Shown piece after piece: positions 1-7,089 of a stretch of 64,000 nucleotides of DNA; the stretch's first letter is position 1, and every line of letters begins with the position of its first letter. The position numbers and the translations under genes were made by a program. Source of the stretch: Rhodoplanes azumiensis (GTDB lineage: Bacteria > Pseudomonadota > Alphaproteobacteria > Rhizobiales > Xanthobacteraceae); contig NZ_JBHUIW010000026.1 in NCBI RefSeq assembly GCF_042682915.1, forward strand, positions 1 to 64,000, in the 5' to 3' direction. The notes beneath the pieces were generated by a model that had not been told where the DNA came from, did no database searches, and saw only the letters and a list, made by a program, of their open reading frames with translations.

Positions 1-88
1 GCTGGATCCTCCGAGACAAGCTCTTGCCCACCCGAAATGTGTGCATGCCGTAGCGCACAGCGGGGAGAGGTGAAGGGTCAGACCGCCC
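1..88. other. window edge, no gene seen
   Basis: No convincing coding sequence or hairpin is visible in this short edge segment. It lies downstream of the stop codon of the leftward oxidoreductase gene and probably holds the 3' untranslated part of that transcript or the end of a gene outside the window. Confidence 0.4.
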
Positions 89-1111
89 CTACCCCACCGT
101 CTGCACCTGTCCGGTCGCGGCGGAGCGGATCAGGGCTTCGCTCGCCGCGGCGCCGTGGACGATCTCGGCCGGCGTGATCGGGAAGGCCGGCCCGCCCTGG
201 GCGGCGCGGGCGAAGGCCTCGAGCCCGGCGCGGGCCGTGTCGACGCGCGCCGCCGTCCAGGTCTCGGCCTCGCCCTTCACGGGCTGGAACCGGCATTCGC
301 CGAACAGCCCGGTGCGGCGCTCCTCGGAGGAGGCGCCGGCCACATGCGTCATGCCGTCGAGGCGAACCCAGCCCTTCGAGCCGTAGGCCTGGACCACGAA
401 GCTCGGCGCCGTCGCCATCATCATGCCGAGATAGGCCGAGGCGCCGCTCTTCAGGCGGAACAGCGCCGACGTGGTGTCGTCGGTCGGCAGGTCGACGGCG
501 CGGCGGACGCTCTGGCAGTAGATCGTGTCGATCTCGCCGGCGAGCTGGATGAACGCGTCGATCGCGTGCACGCCGAGCGGCGCCAGCGCCCCGCACGGCG
601 CCTCCTCCGGCTTGGCGCGCCACGCCGTCTTCGCCATGAACAGGGCGTTGGGCACCGTCATGATGCACTCGATGTGCTCCAGCACGCCGAGACCGCCGGA
701 GCGGATGCGCTCCGTCAGGCCGATCATCTCGGGATGGAAGCGGCGATTGAAGCCGATGCCGAGCGCGACGCCGGCCTTCGCGACGGCGGCGACGGCCGCC
801 TCGGCCGAAGCCTTGTCGTAGGTGAAGGGCTTCTCGCAGAACACGTGCTTGCCGGCGCGCGCCAGCATGGTCACCTCGGCGGCGTGGCCGGACGGCGGCG
901 TCGCCAGGATCACGGCGTCGATGCCGTCGTCGCGGGCGAGGTCGTCGACCGTGGCGACCCGACGGAGGCCGCGCGCCGCCATGAACTCCGCCATCTCGGG
1001 GGCGACCCGCGGCTGCGCGGCCGCCACGATCGTCATCACGTCCGACCCGTCCACCGATTCGACCAGCGTCCGGCCCCACCAGCCGAGCCCCGCGATCGCG
1101 GTCCTGAGCAT
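89..1111 (-). CDS. Gfo/Idh/MocA family NAD(P)-dependent oxidoreductase
   Basis: A 340-residue protein of the usual length for this family. The N-terminal Rossmann fold has a dinucleotide motif (GLGWWG, residues 8-13), and the family signature lysine lies in CEKPF (92-96). The C-terminal alpha/beta substrate domain holds the conserved His in LGVHAIDAF. Members oxidise or reduce sugars, inositols or related cyclic alcohols in the cytoplasm; the substrate cannot be told from the sequence. The start is chosen at the ATG preceded by GGGGGAA at good spacing. The gene is divergent from the HtrA-type protease gene, and nothing nearby points to a sugar pathway. Confidence 0.88.
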   Translation of the reverse strand: MLRTAIAGLGWWGRTLVESVDGSDVMTIVAAAQPRVAPEMAEFMAARGLRRVATVDDLARDDGIDAVILATPPSGHAAEVTMLARAGKHVFCEKPFTYDKASAEAAVAAVAKAGVALGIGFNRRFHPEMIGLTERIRSGGLGVLEHIECIMTVPNALFMAKTAWRAKPEEAPCGALAPLGVHAIDAFIQLAGEIDTIYCQSVRRAVDLPTDDTTSALFRLKSGASAYLGMMMATAPSFVVQAYGSKGWVRLDGMTHVAGASSEERRTGLFGECRFQPVKGEAETWTAARVDTARAGLEAFARAAQGGPAFPITPAEIVHGAAASEALIRSAATGQVQTVG

Positions 1112-1413
1112 GTGCGTTCCCCCGTCGTCGTTTCTTGTGACGTCACGCGGCCCGCGCGGGCCGTCCCCGACTCGGACACGGCGTTCGGTGCGGCGTCAAC
1201 ACGCGGGGAACGCCGGGCTGCCCCGCCGCCCGCGTGGCTGCGACCATGGCTGCGACCGGCCGCCGCAACGGAACCGGACCCCGGGCACGGCCTTATTCAC
1301 GAGGCGGGGTGGTCTTATGATGCTTCTGCCGAAGCATGATCGGTCCGAAGCTCGCGCCCACCGTTCGGGACGATCGTGCTCCGGTGCCGTCGTCGTCGTC
1401 ATCGGAGTGCCCC
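1112..1413. promoter_or_regulatory. divergent intergenic region with an inverted repeat
   Basis: This 300-base spacer separates two divergent genes and must hold both promoters. A perfect 7-bp inverted repeat, ATGCTTC-TGCC-GAAGCAT, spans 1320-1337, about 80 bases before the probable GTG start of the protease. It could be an operator or the top of a leader hairpin. No strong sigma-70 hexamer pair was identified. Confidence 0.35.
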
Positions 1414-2514
1414 GTGGACCGGACCGTTCGCTACGTTCTCCTCGCCGTCGTGCTGGTGCTCGCCGTCATGCTGGCGCAGCCCTGGATCCAGCAGTTCTTC
1501 TACTCGGCCACCGAGCCGCGGGCGATCGAGCCGCGCGGCAATCTCGCCGACTGGGAGAAGACCACGATCGCGATCTTCAACCGGGTGTCACCCTCGGTCG
1601 TGCAGGTCGCCGGCCGGGCGGGCGGCGACTTCTTCGCCGGGGCGGAGCCCGACGAGCCGAACGGCGGCGCCCAGACCGGCACCGGCTTCGTGTGGGACGC
1701 CGCCGGCCACATCGTCACCAACGCCCATGTGGTGCAGGGCGCGAGCGAGATCGCGGTGCGGCTCGCCAACGGCGAGGTCGCCCGCGCCACGGTGCGCGGC
1801 ATGGCGCCGAATTACGACCTCGCGGTGCTGCGCATCCCGGCCCGGGCGCTGCCGCCGCCGATCCCGATCGGCAGCTCGGGCGACCTGCAGGTCGGCCAGG
1901 CGGCGTTCGCGATCGGCAACCCGTTCGGGCTCGACCAGTCGCTCACCACGGGCGTGATCTCGGCGCTCAAGCGGCGCCTGCCGACCCAGACGGGGCGCGA
2001 GATCACCAACGTGATCCAGACCGACGCGGCGATCAATCCGGGCAACTCGGGCGGCCCGCTGCTCGATTCGGCCGGGCGCCTGATCGGCGTCAACACGGCG
2101 ATCTTCTCGCCGTCGGGATCGAACGCCGGCATCGGCTTCGCCGTGCCGGTCGACACGGTCAATCGCGTCGTGCCGGCGTTGATCCGCAACGGGCGGGTGC
2201 CGACGCCCGGCATCGGCATCGTCGCGGCGCCCGAGTCGCTCGCCACCCGGCTCGGCTACGAGGGGCTCGTGGTGGTGCGCACCGTGCCGGGCTCGCCGGC
2301 CGACCGCGCCGGGCTTCGCGGCGTCGACCGCACGGGCGGCGTCGTCGGCGACGTGATCACGGCCTGCAACGGCGAGCCGATCCGCCGCCTCGTCGATCTG
2401 AGCGACAAGCTCGAGCAGGTCGGCGTCGGCAACACGATCACGCTTTCCGTGCTGCGCGGCGGCCGCACCGTCACGCTTACGGTCGAGGTCGCCGACATCG
2501 GCGGTCGGCCGTGA
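1414..2514 (+). CDS. membrane-anchored S1C (HtrA/DegS-type) serine protease with one PDZ domain
   Basis: Envelope quality-control protease of the HtrA family. An N-terminal membrane segment (about residues 4-22) is followed by a trypsin-like domain and one C-terminal PDZ domain, the DegS/HhoB layout rather than the two-PDZ DegP layout. Counting from the GTG start, the catalytic triad is His105 (TNAHVV), Asp135 (NYDLAVL) and Ser212 (NPGNSGGP). I choose GTG at 1414 because GGAG sits 6 bases upstream (1404-1407) and the protein then starts directly before the membrane helix. An in-frame ATG at 1336 would add 26 disordered residues and has no comparable ribosome site. All catalytic residues are present, so it should be active. 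Confidence 0.87.
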   Translation: MDRTVRYVLLAVVLVLAVMLAQPWIQQFFYSATEPRAIEPRGNLADWEKTTIAIFNRVSPSVVQVAGRAGGDFFAGAEPDEPNGGAQTGTGFVWDAAGHIVTNAHVVQGASEIAVRLANGEVARATVRGMAPNYDLAVLRIPARALPPPIPIGSSGDLQVGQAAFAIGNPFGLDQSLTTGVISALKRRLPTQTGREITNVIQTDAAINPGNSGGPLLDSAGRLIGVNTAIFSPSGSNAGIGFAVPVDTVNRVVPALIRNGRVPTPGIGIVAAPESLATRLGYEGLVVVRTVPGSPADRAGLRGVDRTGGVVGDVITACNGEPIRRLVDLSDKLEQVGVGNTITLSVLRGGRTVTLTVEVADIGGRP

Positions 2515-2653
2515 CGTGACGGCACGACGTCGCGCCCGCGAGCTCCACCCGCCACCTTGCATGTGAGGTGACGCACAGTCACGACGCGCGCGTCGGCGCG
2601 ATCCTCCGTGTCACGGCCGGCGCGACGACGCCGGCGAACCGGAGGAAACCGCC

Positions 2654-2932
2654 ATGTCGCCGCAACCCCGCTCGCTTTCGAATCGTCGCTCGGTCCCGTA
2701 TGGACGCGCCGTCCGCCGCCTCTCTGCCGCGGTCGTGCTGCTCGCCGTCTCCGTCACGGCCGGGGCCGCCATGGGCACCGACGAGGAACGCTCGGCCTGC
2801 ATCCCCGACGCGTTCCGCCTGTGCAGCAGCGCCATCCCGGACGCCACCCGGGTGATCGCCTGCCTGAAGACCGAGCGCGTCAAGCTCAGCCCGGCCTGTC
2901 GGACCGTGATGAAGCGCAACGGCACGATCTGA
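2654..2932 (+). CDS. small secreted four-cysteine protein
   Basis: A 92-residue protein with an excellent ribosome site (GGAGGAAA) and a signal peptide or single membrane segment at residues 20-42. The mature part of about 50 residues holds four cysteines (C49, C57, C70, C82) and basic residues. The pattern C-x7-C-x12-C-x11-C recalls small periplasmic rhizobial proteins of unknown function; two disulfides are possible. A strong hairpin terminator lies 40 bases after the stop. It may be cotranscribed with the upstream protease, 140 bases away. No function is claimed. Confidence 0.7.
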   Translation: MSPQPRSLSNRRSVPYGRAVRRLSAAVVLLAVSVTAGAAMGTDEERSACIPDAFRLCSSAIPDATRVIACLKTERVKLSPACRTVMKRNGTI

Positions 2933-2972
2933 TCAGATCGACGTCCGGCCTGACAACGGCCGTGCCCGACGA

Positions 2973-2999
2973 AAAAGGCCGCGCGATGCGCGGCCTTTT
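2973..2999. terminator. bidirectional rho-independent terminator
   Basis: A perfect 12-bp stem (AAAAGGCCGCGC / GCGCGGCCTTTT) with a GAT loop, T-rich on both strands. It ends the rightward small-protein transcript and can also end the leftward transcript of the gene at 3040. Confidence 0.9.
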
Positions 3000-3039
3000 C
3001 TGATTCGACCAGCGGCTTCGCGGCCGCGTCGCGGCGCCG

Positions 3040-3447
3040 TCACCAGCCGATGCCGATATAGACCGGGAACCAGGCGCGCTCCAGCCGCGAGGCGACCATC
3101 CAGGGGCTGCGCGGCGCCGGCCGCGGCGCGACGGCGCGCACGACACGCTGCGGACGCGGCTGCCCGGCCGGAGTTCGCACGACAGGCGGCTTCCCGGGCG
3201 GCGTGGCGGCGGTGTGCGAGGGCGTCGCCGGCGCCCCGGCGACGGGCGGGGTGGACGGCGCGACGGGACGGACGGACGGCTCGGGCACCGCGGGAGCCTG
3301 CGCCTGCACCACGGTGTCGGCCCGGGCGGCGCCGGCGCTCGCCGGGTCGGCCGCCGATGCGAGCGCCCCGGTGGATAACGTCACGACGGTCACGGCGCCG
3401 ACGACGGCACCGGTGAGCAGCACCTGATGGACGCGTGACCGGATCAT
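3040..3447 (-). CDS. Pro/Ala-rich secreted protein of unknown function
   Basis: A 135-residue protein whose start (ATG at 3447) has AGGGAG about 7 bases upstream; the open frame extends further but without ribosome site or sense. Residues 10-32 form a signal peptide ending near ALASA. The remainder is low-complexity Ala/Pro/Val/Thr sequence with basic residues and a short hydrophobic C-terminus (FPVYIGIGW). No catalytic domain is visible. It is probably a periplasmic or surface linker-type protein and opens a leftward block of envelope genes. Confidence 0.55.
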   Translation of the reverse strand: MIRSRVHQVLLTGAVVGAVTVVTLSTGALASAADPASAGAARADTVVQAQAPAVPEPSVRPVAPSTPPVAGAPATPSHTAATPPGKPPVVRTPAGQPRPQRVVRAVAPRPAPRSPWMVASRLERAWFPVYIGIGW

Positions 3448-3550
3448 CGGCTCACTCCCTTCATCGGACGACAAAATGATGTGACACGATTGTGTCGATT
3501 TCCGGCCGATGGGCGTTTCAGCCCGGCCGCGGGCACGGCCGGGCAAGTCG

Positions 3551-5647
3551 TCAGAAGCCGATGCCGTGCATCACGGCAGCCCCGCCGGCGCGCGGGGCCG
3601 GGCGCGCCGTGGCCTGGGCGCGGGCCGGGGCGGGCTCGCGCCGCGGCGCCGGGCGGGCCTCGCGCTCGCGCTTCGGCTCGGGCTTCTCGCGCCGGGTCGT
3701 CGTCTCCTTCTTGTCGCGCGACGGGCGCTCGGCGACCGGCGGTTTCTCGGCCGGTTTGTCGATGCCCTTCTGCGGATCCAGCGCGGCGAGGCAGGCCTTG
3801 ATCGGCCGCTGCGCCTGCAGCTCCAGGAGGTCGACCGCGTCCGGGGCGGCGTCGCTGCGCCGCTGGGCGGTGCCGAGCCGGTAGGCGAGCATGGCGCGGC
3901 GGGTGGCGTCGTTGAAGACGCCGTTGTCGTCACCCTCGTAGCAGCCGATGCGGCGCAGCTCGATCTGGGCCGAGCGGATGATCTCCTCCTGGCTTCTCTC
4001 GCGGGTCCGCTCCTTCTCCTGCTCGAGCCGGAGCGCCGCCTCGCGCTGCGCCTTCTGCGCCGCCTCGGCCGCCGCCTTGGCGCGCTTCTCCTCCTCGTCG
4101 CGCAGCCGGGCGGCCTCGCGTTCCTGCCGCTGCCGCTCGGCCTCGGCCGCCGCCTTCGCCTGGCGCTCCTCCTCGGCGCGTCGCTGCGCCGCCTCGCGCT
4201 CCGCCTTGGCCCGCTCGGCCTCGGCGAGACGGGCGATGCGCGCGTCCTCCTCGCGCCGCCGGGCCGCCTCGCGCTGGGCCCGCGCCTCCGCCTCGGCGGC
4301 CGCCTTGGCGCGACGCGCCTCCTCGGCGGCGGCGGCCTTGGCCCGGCGCTCCTCTTCCTCGCGCAGACGGGCGGCCTCGCGCTGGCGCTCCGCCTCCTGG
4401 CGCTGCTTCTCGGCCTCCTCACGCTTGCGGTCGGCGATCGCCCGCTCGATCACCTCGAGCCGCGACTGGGCGACGACGGCGAGCGGCGAAGCCGGGAACT
4501 TCTTGATGAAGGCGCGGATCGCGGCCGGGTCCGACGTGTCCTGCAGCTTCTCCCAGGCGAGCCGGTCGGGGCTCGTGCGGTCGGGATCCTCGGCGGGACG
4601 CGACGGCGTCGCGCGGTCGAGCGCCGCGACCGCCATGGCGTCGGGCTTGGCGGCGGCGGCGAGCTTGGCCCGCTGCTGACGGGCGAGCTCGGCATAGAAG
4701 CCGGTGCCGTGGACGGCCAGGAACGCGTCCCAGGCCGACACGGTGGCGACCCGCTCGGCGAGCTCGTAATCGCCGCGCGGATCCGTGGTGGCCGCGCGCT
4801 CGGGCTCCGGCACCAGCGACACGGTGGCGCCGCCGAGCGACCCGTAGACGAACGGCTCCTGCCGATTGTTGGTCCGCTTGAGAACCTCGTCGCGCACCCG
4901 CCCGAGCGCGATGCGGATGTCGAGGCCCGGGGTGGTGAGGTTGTTGACCAGCGCCTGGGTGAACGGACTGTTCCGCCCTGCCCCGTCCTCGGCCGTCGAG
5001 CCGGCCTTGGCCGCGTAGGCGACCAGCGTGTCGGTGCCCATCGGCTCGATCTTGGCGAGGCCTTGGCTCACCGCCCGGGTGGCGATCTGACGCTGCATCC
5101 CACGGATGAAGGGATTGTCGCGGCAGGCGTCGAGGATCACGAGCCGCAGCCGCCGGGTCGACTCGATCGAGCGGAAGATGCGCTCCAGCGCCACCGCCTC
5201 GTCCTCGGCGTCGTAGTCGCTGCGCAGCTTGGCGTCGACCGGCACCATGTAGTTGACGCCGCCGACCTCGATGCCGTGGCCGGCGTAGTAGACGACGGCC
5301 ACGTCGGCGTCACGCGTGGTGTTGTAGAAGTCGCGCAGCGCCCGCTTGAACTCGATGACGCCGAGATCGCGCTTGAGCTCGACGAGGTCGAACTTGGCCT
5401 TGCGGAACATCTCGGCGATGGCCGCGGCGTCGTTGTGCGGATTGTCGAGCTTGCCGACGTTCTCGTAGGCCGAGTTGCCGATCACCAGCGCGACCCGTCG
5501 GTCGGCCAGCGCCGGGTCGGCGATCGGCACGGCGAGGCCGAGAACGGCGATCCACAGGGCGGACGCGATTCGTTGCCGGGGCACGATCCGCGAGACCGCC
5601 GTGGTGACGACGCGGCGCGCGATCGTGACGAGCAAACGTCCGAGCAT
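3551..5647 (-). CDS. caspase-fold (peptidase C14) protein with long coiled coil and peptidoglycan-binding-like domain
   Basis: A 698-residue exported protein; ATG at 5647 is preceded by GGGAGG at 7 bases. Residues 1-48 contain a signal or membrane segment. The p20-like caspase domain starts at RVALVIGN (51-58) and keeps the dyad His124 (YYAGHGIEV) and Cys175 (ILDACRDNPF). A charged Glu/Arg/Ala coiled coil covers roughly residues 405-575. It is followed by a segment resembling a peptidoglycan-binding domain (ELRRIGCYEGDDNG...), then a Lys/Arg/Pro tail. The domains suggest a periplasmic, cell-wall-associated Arg/Lys-specific protease. A paralogue lacking both catalytic residues lies 4 kb away (9578-11161). 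Confidence 0.82.
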   Translation of the reverse strand: MLGRLLVTIARRVVTTAVSRIVPRQRIASALWIAVLGLAVPIADPALADRRVALVIGNSAYENVGKLDNPHNDAAAIAEMFRKAKFDLVELKRDLGVIEFKRALRDFYNTTRDADVAVVYYAGHGIEVGGVNYMVPVDAKLRSDYDAEDEAVALERIFRSIESTRRLRLVILDACRDNPFIRGMQRQIATRAVSQGLAKIEPMGTDTLVAYAAKAGSTAEDGAGRNSPFTQALVNNLTTPGLDIRIALGRVRDEVLKRTNNRQEPFVYGSLGGATVSLVPEPERAATTDPRGDYELAERVATVSAWDAFLAVHGTGFYAELARQQRAKLAAAAKPDAMAVAALDRATPSRPAEDPDRTSPDRLAWEKLQDTSDPAAIRAFIKKFPASPLAVVAQSRLEVIERAIADRKREEAEKQRQEAERQREAARLREEEERRAKAAAAEEARRAKAAAEAEARAQREAARRREEDARIARLAEAERAKAEREAAQRRAEEERQAKAAAEAERQRQEREAARLRDEEEKRAKAAAEAAQKAQREAALRLEQEKERTRERSQEEIIRSAQIELRRIGCYEGDDNGVFNDATRRAMLAYRLGTAQRRSDAAPDAVDLLELQAQRPIKACLAALDPQKGIDKPAEKPPVAERPSRDKKETTTRREKPEPKREREARPAPRREPAPARAQATARPAPRAGGAAVMHGIGF

Positions 5648-5954
5648 CTGTCGCCTCCCGCGCCTTGGACCCCCTGTCAGGATCGCTCTCGTCCAGGACC
5701 GCCCCTGTTCCGGAACACCCCTGCTCAGGATGGGTCGTTTCCCTGTTCGCAACGCCGGGCCGGCCACGGCCGAAAGCCTAACCGCCCGGTCGGAACGACG
5801 CAATTTACACGCCGCGAGATTGGTTCAACCTTTCGCGAGCGCGATGGCGCCCGCGCCGCTCGCCGCGACGCCGTTTCAGCGACCATCCCGGACGGTCCGG
5901 CCGCCGGGAACCGGACGGGAGGCCGGACCGGCCGCCCGTCCCGGGCATGGCCCG

Positions 5955-6629
5955 TCACTTGGAGGCCGACTGCTTGACCTCGAGATTGACGATCTGCACC
6001 CGGCGGTTCTCGGCCGCAAAGGGCTCGCCCGGCTTCTTGAGCTGCTCCTTGCCGTAGCCGGCCGTGACCAGGCTCTCGTCGGCGATCTGGAACTTCTCTT
6101 GCAGGAACTTCTTCACCGCGGCGGCGCGCCGCTCGGAGAGCTTCTGATTGTACTCCTCGCCGCCCTTGGCGTCGGTGTGGCCGCCGAGCAGGAAGGTGCC
6201 GCCGCGCAGCTCGGGGCTCGACAGCGCCTTGCCGAGCTCCATCAGGTCCGGCACGGCGCGCTGCACGATCTCGGCCGAGTTGTAGTCGAAATAGACCTCG
6301 AGATCGATCTTCTGCTTGTCCTTGGCGATGTCGGCGACCTTGGTGCGCTCGTCGAGCGTCAAGGCCCGGGTCTTGCCGCGGATCGTCTGCAGGAACTTCT
6401 GATCCTCCATCTGCTTCGGCGTCGTGGTCAGCCCGCGGGTCTTGGGGGCCGGCTTCAGCGCCTCGAGGATGTCGGTCGAGCTCGGCCGAGCTTGCGCGAA
6501 CGCGGCGTGGTCGGCCATGGTGACGAGCGTGCCCGCGAGCAGAAGCGTCGCGAAGGTCGCTCCGAGCTTGGTCCATCGCGAGGGGGGCCGGCGTGTCGCG
6601 GTCGGGCGCGTGGTGTTCTGGCGTGTCAT
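5955..6629 (-). CDS. OmpA-family peptidoglycan-associated protein
   Basis: A 224-residue protein with GGAGGA 7 bases before the chosen ATG. A signal peptide (about residues 20-44, ending AAFAQ) is followed by a linker and a C-terminal OmpA domain starting near VYFDYNSAEI. GGHTDAKGGEEYNQKLSERR and ENRRVQI are the conserved peptidoglycan-binding segments. There is no lipobox, so it is probably periplasmic or membrane-attached and ties the wall to the outer membrane. It lies between the caspase-fold gene and the double-barrel porin gene, all leftward. A CRP-like palindrome lies 75 bases upstream. Confidence 0.85.
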   Translation of the reverse strand: MTRQNTTRPTATRRPPSRWTKLGATFATLLLAGTLVTMADHAAFAQARPSSTDILEALKPAPKTRGLTTTPKQMEDQKFLQTIRGKTRALTLDERTKVADIAKDKQKIDLEVYFDYNSAEIVQRAVPDLMELGKALSSPELRGGTFLLGGHTDAKGGEEYNQKLSERRAAAVKKFLQEKFQIADESLVTAGYGKEQLKKPGEPFAAENRRVQIVNLEVKQSASK

Positions 6630-6703
6630 CTGTTTGTCCTCCGGCACTCGTCTAGGCGGTGTCTGCCTGTCGCCGTCAGAATAGCGCGCTAACGATCTGA
6701 TAC

Positions 6704-6719
6704 TGTGAGCGACCTCACA
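6704..6719. promoter_or_regulatory. CRP/FNR-type operator candidate
   Basis: TGTGAGCGACCTCACA is a perfect match to the TGTGA-N6-TCACA consensus of CRP-family regulators. Its centre is about 82 bases before the ATG of the OmpA-family gene, a plausible activator position. No CRP-family gene is in the window. Confidence 0.5.
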
Positions 6720-6960
6720 CACGTTACGCGCCTCCGACGACCGAGCAAGGAACTCACTTTTTTGTGACCCTGGAAACGACGGCGAGGCCGTCGTCCCACT
6801 CGTCTATTGGTGTCGGAGCCTGCGCGGTCCGTTCGGTCGGCGCCATGCGCCCGGACAAAAAGCCGATCGCCGGCCTTGGCCGACCGCTGCGGTCGATGTG
6901 CGGCCGCCCTGGCCGACCGCAGCCCCCGAGACGGCGGCCGGACGGACCTGAACAAACGAA

Positions 6961-6988
6961 GGCCCGGCCTTCGCGGGAAGGCCGGGCC
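6961..6988 (-). terminator. rho-independent terminator of the porin gene
   Basis: An 11-bp stem GGCCCGGCCTT / AAGGCCGGGCC with a 6-base loop. On the minus strand it is followed by a T-rich stretch (TTCGTTTGTT), so it ends the leftward transcript of the outer-membrane protein gene. Confidence 0.75.
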
Positions 6989-7089
6989 CGTCGTCGCGCG
7001 GCCGGGTTTGGCGGCGGCCGCGCGATCCCTGTGAGCGGCGTGCCGCTCGGAAGGTCCGTCGCTCAGTCCTTGGCCATTCGGTACTTGGC

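Larger units (their letters stand above)
6630..7089. other. intergenic region of 460 bases
   Basis: It contains the promoter region of the leftward OmpA-family gene (with the CRP-like site) and the terminator of the upstream porin gene. Small open frames here on the plus strand lack ribosome sites and family resemblance. Confidence 0.5.

Noticed and set aside
1336..1413. N-terminal extension of the HtrA-type protease from ATG 1336
   Set aside because: No ribosome site, and a Pro/Ser-rich stretch before the membrane helix; GTG 1414 with GGAG is better supported.
3509..5977. Plus-strand open frame of about 820 codons opposite the caspase-fold gene
   Set aside because: Antisense shadow: low-complexity Arg/Leu/Gly sequence, while the minus strand encodes a clear caspase domain with a ribosome site.
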